From Alphaproteobacteria bacterium (GTDB taxonomy: Bacteria; Pseudomonadota; Alphaproteobacteria; Sphingomonadales; Sphingomonadaceae), in contig JADCGM010000375.1 in the NCBI GenBank assembly GCA_020249025.1, positions 1 to 5,537 on the forward strand: a stretch of DNA of 5,537 bases. Direction: 5' to 3'. Of the stretch, positions 1-4,682 are shown in pieces; positions within the stretch are counted from its first letter, which is position 1, and every line of letters begins with the position of its first letter. The translations under genes and the position numbers were made by a program. Under the pieces are notes generated by a model. It was not told the origin of the DNA, searched no databases, and saw only the letters and a program-made list of their open reading frames with translations.

Positions 1-339
1 CGTCTCGGCGACGACGAAGGCGATGCCGTCGCCGACGAAGCGGACCACGCCATCGGCGAGCAGTGGTCGCGGTGTCTGCAGCGGACCCGACAGCGGCACG
101 ATGCACGGGATGATGCCGTAATCGGCGATGTCGGCATGGGTGTAGATCGCCAGCACGCCCGGCATGGCGCGCGCCGCGCTCGTGTCCATCGAAAGGATGC
201 GCGCGTGGCCATAGGGGCTGCGCAGCGTCACGCCATAGCATTGCCCCGGAAACTGCATGTCGTCGGTGTAGCGGCCTTGCCCGGTGACGAGGCGCTCGTC
301 CTCGATGCGGGTGATCGACTGTCCGACTCCGAACTTCAT
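1..339 (-). CDS. Molybdenum hydroxylase large subunit (CoxL / xanthine dehydrogenase family), N-terminal 113 residues, partial
   Basis: This is the start of a molybdopterin-binding catalytic subunit. The translation opens MKFGVGQSITRIEDERLVTG and continues with GRYTDD (about residues 22-27), LRSPYGHARI (about 39-48), MPGVLAIYTHADI (about 59-71) and VVRFVGDGIAFVVAE near the edge. This is the usual N-terminal a/b hammerhead domain of CO dehydrogenase CoxL, aldehyde oxidase and xanthine dehydrogenase proteins, which normally run to about 750-800 residues. The molybdenum-binding domain lies outside the window, so the substrate cannot be told; CO specificity would require the CoxL active-site loop, which is not visible. 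The ATG at 339-337 has a GGAGGAAA ribosome site (344-351) inside the end of the upstream SDR gene. The two genes overlap by 4 bp (ATGA), implying translational coupling. FeS and FAD subunits, if present, must lie to the left. The family call is solid; the exact enzyme is open. Confidence 0.88.
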   Translation of the reverse strand, partial: MKFGVGQSITRIEDERLVTGQGRYTDDMQFPGQCYGVTLRSPYGHARILSMDTSAARAMPGVLAIYTHADIADYGIIPCIVPLSGPLQTPRPLLADGVVRFVGDGIAFVVAET

Positions 340-1142
340 GGCGTTTCCTCCAGGCAGGCGCGCAGGCCGGCGCGATAATCGGGGTAGCGGAGCCGGATGC
401 CAAGCTCGCGTTTCATCCGGCCGTTCGCCACCCGACGACATTCCGAATAGAAGGCGCGCGCCATCGGCGACAGCGCTGCGCCGTCCAGCTGTTCGAGCGG
501 CGGATAGGACCGCCCCAGCAAGTCGCACGCGAACTCGATCGGATCGCGCCCGGGGGCGGGGGAATCGTCGGCGATGTTGTAGACGCCCGGGCGGGGGCGG
601 CGCATCGCCGCGCGCACGGCGGCGACGATGTCATCGACATGGATGCGGCTGAACACCTGCCCCGGCGCGTCGATGCGTCGCGCGTCGCCCGCGATCACCC
701 GGTCGAGCGCCGAGCGGCCCGGCCCGTAGATCCCCGGCAGGCGGAAGACATGGACGCCAGCCGGCCGCAGCGCCTGCCAGGCGAGATCGGCCTGCGTGCG
801 CGCATCGCGCCGGCCGCCGCCGACGGGGGCTGTCTCGTCGACCCAGCCGCCGCGCGTGTCGCCATAGACGCCGGTCGACGACAGATAGCCGAGCCAGGCG
901 CCCGATGCGGCGATGGCGGCTCCGTGTGCGGCCAGCACAGGATCGGCCCCGGCCTCGGGCGGGACGGACGACAGGATGTGGGTGGCGGCCGCGATCTCGG
1001 CTGCGACCGCGTCGGAGCCGACCGTGAGCACCCCGCTGCGACGGGTGCCGGCGACCATCCAGCCCTCCGCCGTCAGCCGCGTCGCGAGGCGGGAGGCGGT
1101 GTAACCGAGACCGAAGATCAGCAAGCGGGACATGCCTCTCAT
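336..1142 (-). CDS. Atypical SDR family NAD(P)-binding protein (YeeZ-like epimerase/reductase)
   Basis: This is a complete 268-residue protein with a Rossmann fold. The dinucleotide-binding loop is G11-L-G13-Y-T-A16 directly after the first strand (RLLIF). Further family landmarks are LSSTGVYGD (87-95), WVDETAPV (100-107), FRLPGIYGPGRS (133-144), RIHVDDI (166-172) and YNIADD (188-193). The pattern fits the atypical/extended SDRs related to E. coli YeeZ. The classical catalytic Tyr-x3-Lys is not evident: Y93 is not followed by Lys four residues later, so catalysis may be weak or different. I chose the ATG at 1142 because GGAAG (1150-1154) lies 7 nt upstream. An internal ATG at 1133 (MSRLLIF) is also possible but has a badly spaced ribosome site, and a start at 1214 would add residues unlike the family. 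It is the first gene of a pair with the molybdoenzyme subunit. The substrate is unknown. Confidence 0.85.
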   Translation of the reverse strand: MRGMSRLLIFGLGYTASRLATRLTAEGWMVAGTRRSGVLTVGSDAVAAEIAAATHILSSVPPEAGADPVLAAHGAAIAASGAWLGYLSSTGVYGDTRGGWVDETAPVGGGRRDARTQADLAWQALRPAGVHVFRLPGIYGPGRSALDRVIAGDARRIDAPGQVFSRIHVDDIVAAVRAAMRRPRPGVYNIADDSPAPGRDPIEFACDLLGRSYPPLEQLDGAALSPMARAFYSECRRVANGRMKRELGIRLRYPDYRAGLRACLEETP

Positions 1143-1174
1143 CTGGCGGCTTCCGAAAAAAATCGCCAGCCCCC

Positions 1175-1199
1175 GGAACCTGCCTTCGGAGCGGTCGTT
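1175..1199 (+). promoter_or_regulatory. Candidate EcfG (general stress sigma factor) promoter
   Basis: GGAAC at 1175-1179 and GTT at 1197-1199 are separated by 17 nt, with C1180 and C1196 also matching the wider preference (GGAACC...CGTT). This is the established alphaproteobacterial EcfG/SigT promoter form, GGAAC-N16/17-GTT. It points away from the SDR gene, and a start near 1206 would fall just before the first hairpin. It is short enough to occur by chance, but its placement directly before structured, non-coding DNA raises the likelihood. Confidence 0.55.
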
Positions 1200-1205
1200 A
1201 TCGCT

Positions 1206-1293
1206 GCTGTCCATCCCATGTGCCCCCCGCTTGGATGGACAAACAATCCGGCCCGCGCCTCATCCCCCCGAAGGCGCGGGCCGCACTGTTTCT
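1206..1293 (+). ncRNA. Candidate stress-regulated small RNA with two C-rich hairpin loops (GsrN-like)
   Basis: No convincing gene covers this stretch, yet it folds into two abutting hairpins. Hairpin 1 has a perfect 9-bp stem (1208-1216 with 1233-1241) and a 16-nt loop containing CCCCCC. Hairpin 2 pairs 1241-1259 with 1273-1291 (17 of 19 positions, innermost 11 bp perfect) around a 13-nt loop that also contains CCCCCC; the arms share only base 1241. The EcfG-like promoter would start transcription at about 1206, giving an RNA of about 85-90 nt ending in UGUUU. Caulobacter GsrN is a SigT-dependent sRNA acting through an exposed C-rich loop, and I recall that relatives in other alphaproteobacteria lie near an inositol-1-phosphate synthase gene, as here. 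The C-rich loops could pair with G-rich ribosome sites. Ends are inferred from structure. Alternatives are a leader element of the SDR mRNA on the other strand, or a palindromic repeat. Confidence 0.5.
1241..1291 (+). terminator. Long GC-rich terminator-like hairpin
   Basis: The stem core CGGCCCGCGCC (1249-1259) pairs perfectly with 1273-1283. It is extended outward by AAACA (1241-1245) pairing with TGTTT (1287-1291), with two mismatched positions between. The A/T outer arms around a G/C core are typical of a bidirectional intrinsic terminator, although the T-run is short. On the minus-strand RNA one mismatch (1246/1286) becomes a G-U pair and the stem is followed by a U-rich stretch, so it could work at least as well in that direction. 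Confidence 0.45.
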
Positions 1294-1458
1294 GGCGGAT
1301 ATCCCCCGATCCTGCTCCCACCCGGGGCGTTCATCTTCGCCTCAGCCGCGCCGTCGTACCCCCTAGCCCCGCCCGGCATGGGGGAGTAGGACCCGGCCCG
1401 AAGCTTCCGGGCATGGCGTTCGTGTGACAGCCGCCGGGACAGAGGACAGGACAGCCGG
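1294..1458 (+). promoter_or_regulatory. Leader region upstream of the inositol-phosphate synthase gene
   Basis: I see no gene here. The stretch contains a small stem (CCCCG 1304-1308 with CGGGG 1323-1327) and a near-palindrome centred on AAGCTT (1401-1406), flanked by GCCCG (1396-1400) and CCGGGC (1407-1412) with one offset base. That palindrome lies about 50 bp before the start codon and could be an operator, but I recognise no regulator for it. No clear -35/-10 pair was found, so the downstream gene may use an unrecognised promoter or read-through from the upstream candidate stress promoter. AGGA at 1448-1451 is the likely ribosome site. Confidence 0.3.
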
Positions 1459-2574
1459 ATGACCGCACCCATCAACATCGCTCTTGTCGGCGTCGGCAAC
1501 TGCGCTTCGAGCCTTGTTCAGGGCCTCGCGCACTACCGGGAAGGCGCGAACGACCTGACCGGGCTGATGAACTGGGAGATGGGCGGCTACACGCCCGCCG
1601 ATCTGCGCGTCGTCGCCGCCTTCGACGTCGATGCGCGCAAGGTCGGTCGCGATGTCGCCGAGGCGATCTTCGCGGCGCCCAACTGCACCGCGGTGTTCGA
1701 GCCCGACGTGCCGCCGACCGGCGCGATCGTGCAGATGGGCCCGATCCTCGATGGCGTCGCCGACCACATGGCCGATCATCCGGCCGACCGCAGCTTCGTC
1801 GTGGCCGATGCGGCCGAACCCGATCTCGACGCGGTGGTCGCGGCGCTGAAGGCGGCGAATGCCGACGTGCTCGTCAACTATCTGCCGGTCGGCTCGCAAG
1901 CCGCGACCGAATTCTACGCCGAAGCCGCGATCCGCGCCGGCTGCGCGATGGTCAACTGCATGCCGGTGTTCATCGCCTCGAACCCCGAATGGGCGGCGCG
2001 CTTCGAGGCGGCGGGCCTGCCGATCGTCGGCGACGACATCAAGGCGCAGCTCGGCGCGACCATCGTCCACCGCGTGCTCACCGACCTGTTCGCCAAGCGC
2101 GGGGTGAAGCTCAACCGGACCTATCAGCTGAACACTGGCGGCAACACCGACTTCCTCAACATGCTCGAGCGCTCGCGCCTCAAGTCGAAGAAGGAATCGA
2201 AGACGGAAGCCGTTCAGTCGGTCGCGGCCGAGCGGCTCGTCGACGAGAACATCCATGTCGGGCCGAGCGACTATGTCGCGTGGCAAAAGGACAACAAGCT
2301 CTGCTTCCTGCGCATGGAGGGCGAGCTGTTCGGCGGTGTGCCGATGAACCTCGAACTGCGCCTGTCGGTCGAGGACAGCCCTAATTCGGCGGGCGTCGCC
2401 ATCGACATGATCCGCTGCGCCCGCATCGCGCGCGACCGCGGTCTCGCCGGTGCGGTCATCGAGCCGTCGGCTGCCTTCTGTAAGCATCCGCCCGTCCAGA
2501 TGACCGACGATGCCGCCCATGCGGCGGTCGCGGCGTTCGCCGGACTGCGCGGCGACCGGCTGGCCGCAGAATAG
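1459..2574 (+). CDS. ino1: myo-Inositol-1-phosphate synthase (inositol-3-phosphate synthase)
   Basis: This 371-residue cytoplasmic enzyme would convert glucose 6-phosphate to 1L-myo-inositol 1-phosphate with bound NAD, the first committed step of inositol synthesis. The Rossmann loop is G11-V-G13-N-C-A16. Blocks typical of the short (about 360-370 residue) mycobacterial/actinobacterial Ino1 type follow: VNYLPVGSQ (139-147), GDDIKAQLGAT (191-201), LNTGGNTDFLNMLE (224-237), the lysine-rich SRLKSKKESKTEAV (239-252), and DSPNSAGV (306-313). The lysines at 242-248 and K195 fall in the conserved active-site blocks. The eukaryotic enzyme is much longer. The ATG has AGGA 7 nt upstream. No inositol monophosphatase or phosphatidylinositol synthase is in view, so the end product (phospholipid head group, compatible solute or other) is unknown. 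The nearby candidate stress promoter suggests a possible link to stress protection, which is inference only. Confidence 0.95.
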   Translation: MTAPINIALVGVGNCASSLVQGLAHYREGANDLTGLMNWEMGGYTPADLRVVAAFDVDARKVGRDVAEAIFAAPNCTAVFEPDVPPTGAIVQMGPILDGVADHMADHPADRSFVVADAAEPDLDAVVAALKAANADVLVNYLPVGSQAATEFYAEAAIRAGCAMVNCMPVFIASNPEWAARFEAAGLPIVGDDIKAQLGATIVHRVLTDLFAKRGVKLNRTYQLNTGGNTDFLNMLERSRLKSKKESKTEAVQSVAAERLVDENIHVGPSDYVAWQKDNKLCFLRMEGELFGGVPMNLELRLSVEDSPNSAGVAIDMIRCARIARDRGLAGAVIEPSAAFCKHPPVQMTDDAAHAAVAAFAGLRGDRLAAE

Positions 2575-2611
2575 CAACACCCCCGTTTCAATGGTTGCAA
2601 AAGCGTCAAGG

Positions 2612-2625
2612 AAAGTGGACACTTT
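2612..2625. promoter_or_regulatory. Perfect palindrome upstream of the FNR-like gene
   Basis: AAAGTGGACACTTT is a 6-bp inverted repeat (AAAGTG/CACTTT) with a 2-bp centre, located 31 bp before the ATG of the regulator. It overlaps a weak promoter-like pair, TTGCAA (2595-2600) and GACACT (2618-2623), with a 17-bp spacer. It is not an FNR site. It could be an operator controlling the regulator gene, or chance. Confidence 0.3.
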
Positions 2626-2655
2626 GCTCATCCGTGGGTGGACGGAGGCAGAAAG

Positions 2656-3360
2656 ATGAGCGGCGTTTGCGCGGACTGCGCGGTTCGGGACGTGGCGCTA
2701 TGCGCGGTCCTGAGCGACTCGGAGCTGGCGCGGCTCAACTCGATCGGCCGGCGGCAGCGCATCAGCAAGGGCGCGACGGTCCAGTGGGCGGGCGACGAGA
2801 GCATCATGTTCGCCAACATCATCTCGGGCGTCGTGAAGCTGTCGACCGGCACTGCCGACGGTCGCGAGCAGATCGTCGGCCTGCTCTATCCCGCCGACTC
2901 GCTCGGCCGGCTGTTCGCGCTGCGCGTCGACTATGACGCGACCGCGCTCACCGACGCCGAACTCTGCACGTTCCCGCGCAACGCCTTCGAGCGCGTCCTC
3001 GGCGACTTCCACCATCTCGAACGCCAGTTGCTGGCGCGCACGCTCGGCGAACTCGAGAACACGCGCCGCTGGATGCTGTTGCTCGGGCGCAAGTCGGCCG
3101 AAGAGAAGGTTGCGACCTTCCTCCTCCATATTACCGAGCGGCTGAAGCCGACGGATTGCCCGGGCGCCGCTAAGGGCTCCCACACCTATGAGCTGCCGCT
3201 GACGCGCGGGCAGATCGCCGATGTGCTCGGGCTGACGATTGAAACGGTCAGCCGCCAGATGACGCGACTGAAGACCAATGGCGTCATCGCGCTGCCTGAC
3301 AGCAAGCGCGTGACCATCCTCCAGCCCCAGCTGCTGCAGGATCTCGCAGAGGCCGCCTGA
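2656..3360 (+). CDS. fnrL: Crp/Fnr-family oxygen-responsive transcriptional regulator (FNR/FnrL type)
   Basis: This 234-residue regulator has the layout of 4Fe-4S oxygen sensors. N-terminal cysteines C5, C8 and C16 give the C-x2-C-x7-C spacing of FnrL, and a fourth, C104, lies in DAELCTF at the place of the central FNR cysteine. A cNMP-binding-like barrel spans about 20-125, the dimer helix about 125-155 (LERQLLARTLGELENTRRW), and a winged helix-turn-helix about 170-225 (LTRGQIADVLGLTIETVSRQ). The recognition helix carries E196-x2-S199-R200, the FNR-type contact set expected to read TTGAT-N4-ATCAA. I prefer the ATG at 2656, with GGAGG (2644-2648) 7 nt upstream, over the GTG at 2638. The intact cluster ligands predict activation at low oxygen. 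A matching site lies between the hemerythrin-like gene and ccoN downstream, so both are likely targets. The symbol reflects family similarity; FixK, DNR and other Crp/Fnr branches normally lack this cysteine set. Confidence 0.92.
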   Translation: MSGVCADCAVRDVALCAVLSDSELARLNSIGRRQRISKGATVQWAGDESIMFANIISGVVKLSTGTADGREQIVGLLYPADSLGRLFALRVDYDATALTDAELCTFPRNAFERVLGDFHHLERQLLARTLGELENTRRWMLLLGRKSAEEKVATFLLHITERLKPTDCPGAAKGSHTYELPLTRGQIADVLGLTIETVSRQMTRLKTNGVIALPDSKRVTILQPQLLQDLAEAA

Positions 3361-3374
3361 GCCTTCTGATCCCG

Positions 3375-3403
3375 ACCTTTCCGCATCCGAAAAGGTTCGG
3401 AAA
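3375..3403 (+). terminator. Possible terminator hairpin after the FNR-like gene
   Basis: Three alternative overlapping stems are possible just past the stop codon: ACCTTT (3375-3380) with AAAGGT (3391-3396), CCGAA (3387-3391) with TTCGG (3396-3400), and TTTCCG (3378-3383) with CGGAAA (3398-3403). They cannot all form at once. The hairpin is followed by an A/T-rich stretch but not by a clean T-run, so this is a weak call. Confidence 0.35.
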
Positions 3404-3420
3404 TTAGCTATTTATTAGTC
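3401..3420 (+). promoter_or_regulatory. A/T-rich promoter-like patch before the DUF4402 gene
   Basis: Sixteen of these 20 bases are A or T, standing out sharply in a GC-rich window. The patch contains TATTTA (3409-3414), usable as a -10 element. It lies about 90 bp before the start codon of the secreted protein gene. I cannot define a matching -35. Confidence 0.3.
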
Positions 3421-3461
3421 GAAACCGGACGACTTGTCGCAGCGACATGCGCGCGCCGTTG

Positions 3462-3485
3462 GCGTAACGAACGGACTGCGTAACG
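3462..3485 (+). repeat. Direct repeat GCGTAACG x2 in the DUF4402 leader
   Basis: GCGTAACG occurs at 3462-3469 and again at 3478-3485, exactly 16 bp apart, between the A/T-rich patch and the ribosome site. A small inverted repeat, TGTCG (3435-3439) / CGACA (3443-3447), precedes it. The repeats could be half-sites for a regulator or part of a structured leader; no known binding motif is recognised. Confidence 0.4.
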
Positions 3486-3502
3486 TTTCTGAGGTGAATC
3501 CA

Positions 3503-4027
3503 ATGTCCGGTCGTTTCACGCTTCGCGCTCTTGCGGTTCTCGCCCTCGCGGCAGGACTGGCGACGCCTGCCATGGCGCAATCGTCGGCAACGGCGTCCGC
3601 CAGCGCGACGACCCGCATTATCACCCCGATCACGCTGACGAAGACCGCTGACCTCGCGTTCGGCAACGTTGTCCGTCCGTCCACCGGTTCGGGCACCGTC
3701 ACCATCGGCTCGGGCGCCGACACCATCGCGGTCACCGGCACGGGCGCGGCGGCCGCCTCGGGCACCACCTCGCGCGCCAAGTTCACCGTCGGCGGCGAGG
3801 GCGGCCAGACCTTCTCGATCACCGTTCCGGCCAGCGTCACGATGACGAGCGGCGGCAACAACCTTGTCGTCACGCTGAGCAGCGCTGCTGCGACCGGCAC
3901 GATCTCGGGTTCGCTCGGCACGCCGGGGACCGCGACCGTCAACGTCGGCGGCAGCTTCCCGATCACCAACACCACGGTGTCGGGCAACTATACCGGCAAC
4001 TTCAACGTCACGGTCGCCTACAACTAA
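3503..4027 (+). CDS. Secreted DUF4402 domain protein
   Basis: This is a 174-residue protein with a clear Sec signal peptide: basic start (MSGRFTLR), hydrophobic core ALAVLALAAGLA, and likely cleavage after A25 in the A-M-A motif, leaving about 149 residues. The mature part is rich in Thr, Ser, Gly and Ala, has no cysteine and looks all-beta. The landmarks ITLTKTADLAFGNVV, GTVTI, AKFTVGGEGGQTFSITVP and a final NFNVTVAYN match the DUF4402 family, which resembles fimbrial-type secreted proteins and is common in sphingomonads. Only one domain copy is present, and there is no usher or chaperone beside it, so assembly into a fibre cannot be claimed. The start is set by GAGGTGA (3491-3497) 5 nt before the ATG; an in-frame TTG at 3434 would place unlikely residues before the signal peptide. 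It ends 21 bp from the convergent hemerythrin-like gene. The molecular role is unknown. Confidence 0.85.
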   Translation: MSGRFTLRALAVLALAAGLATPAMAQSSATASASATTRIITPITLTKTADLAFGNVVRPSTGSGTVTIGSGADTIAVTGTGAAAASGTTSRAKFTVGGEGGQTFSITVPASVTMTSGGNNLVVTLSSAAATGTISGSLGTPGTATVNVGGSFPITNTTVSGNYTGNFNVTVAYN

Positions 4028-4048
4028 GGCCGGCCGGCGGCGAAAGGG

Positions 4049-4531
4049 CTAGTTGGGGACCCCGACCGGCCCCGCGCGCGGCGTCAGCGCCGCCTGAATC
4101 GCCAGTTCCTCGACGAGCATCGAGCGGCGGCAGCCGTTGAAGAAGCAGCGCAGCATGTAGCCGAGCGCGTCGGGATCGTCGGTGGTCCCGCCGGCCGCCA
4201 GCGGCTCGAGCGCCAGCGACAGCTCCTGGCTCAGCCCCAGGTCCTCATTGTGCTGGCCGGTCAGCCGTTCGCGCAGATGCACGTCGCCGATCAGCCGCGC
4301 GAACACATCGTCGTCGTGGCGCACATGCACGGGAACGAAGCGCTCGAGCCGCTCGATGGCTTCCGTGCAGGCGTCGGCCTGCGGGCGCGGTAGCGAATCT
4401 GCGATTTCCTCGAGCAGCGCGCACAGCGCATCCATCTGGTCGTGGTCGCGGAAGACCTGCGCCACATCGGGTGGGCAGGCGATGACGAATCCGGCGGTGC
4501 GGTTCGCGGCGGTCTGATACGGGTTCGACAC
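4049..4531 (-). CDS. Hemerythrin-like (HHE cation-binding) domain protein
   Basis: This is a 160-residue, mostly helical cytoplasmic protein with no signal peptide. Candidate iron ligands are spaced as in HHE four-helix bundles: H30 (FRDHDQMD), H69 and D73 (HVRHDDDVF), H94 (QHNEDL), and E141/E142 in the last helix (RRSMLVEEL). Members bind a di-iron centre and serve in oxygen, NO or iron handling. The usual last-helix His four residues before the Glu is replaced by S137, so metal binding may be altered. I chose the GTG at 4531 because AAGGGGAG (4540-4547) sits 8 nt upstream. The longer ATG start at 4591 would begin inside the FNR site and adds a tail unlike the family. It diverges from ccoN with that FNR site between them, suggesting low-oxygen induction and a role linked to oxygen or NO. 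Family call is good; function is inferred. Confidence 0.82.
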   Translation of the reverse strand: MSNPYQTAANRTAGFVIACPPDVAQVFRDHDQMDALCALLEEIADSLPRPQADACTEAIERLERFVPVHVRHDDDVFARLIGDVHLRERLTGQHNEDLGLSQELSLALEPLAAGGTTDDPDALGYMLRCFFNGCRRSMLVEELAIQAALTPRAGPVGVPN

Positions 4532-4584
4532 GGCGGGTTCTCCCCTTGTGTCCGCCGATGTGCCGGAGAACGCCGGGCAACGCG

Positions 4585-4598
4585 TTGACATTGATCAA
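4585..4598. promoter_or_regulatory. FNR/FnrL binding site between hemerythrin-like gene and ccoN
   Basis: TTGACATTGATCAA matches the FNR consensus TTGAT-N4-ATCAA at nine of ten defined positions, and TTGAC is itself common in alphaproteobacterial FnrL/FixK sites. Its centre is 91 bp before the ccoN ATG and 60 bp before the hemerythrin GTG. The standard -41.5 activating position predicts starts near 4633 (rightward) and 4550 (leftward), both compatible with the ribosome sites. A shared bidirectional site is therefore plausible. No strong -10 was recognised on either side. Confidence 0.82.
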
Positions 4599-4682
4599 TG
4601 CCGCGGCGCGTCAAAATCCGCATTCCCCACGCATCGAACCGCTGCCGGACATCCGTGCCGGCGCCGATGCGAGGGGAAGACC

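Noticed and set aside
1360..1390. CCCCC/GGGGG stem before the inositol-phosphate synthase gene
   Set aside because: Only five base pairs with an irregular interior, easily expected by chance in such GC-rich sequence.
639..1427. Plus-strand open frame of 262 codons across the SDR gene and the intergenic region
   Set aside because: It is antisense to a clear SDR, has Arg/Ala/Pro-rich composition and no family resemblance.
2595..2609. TTGCA...GTCAA as an FNR autoregulatory site upstream of the FNR-like gene
   Set aside because: The half-sites are separated by 5 rather than 4 bases and the left half is poor, so it does not fit the FNR consensus.
1363..2631. Long open frame on the minus strand (422 codons) opposite the inositol-phosphate synthase gene
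   Set aside because: It mirrors a strongly conserved enzyme in GC-rich DNA, its product is compositionally odd (rich in Arg, Asp, His, Val), and it has no recognisable domain.
4028..4071. GGCCGG/CCGGCC hairpin as a terminator between the convergent DUF4402 and hemerythrin-like genes
   Set aside because: The arms are short, far apart and partly inside the hemerythrin-like coding sequence, and no T-run follows in either direction.
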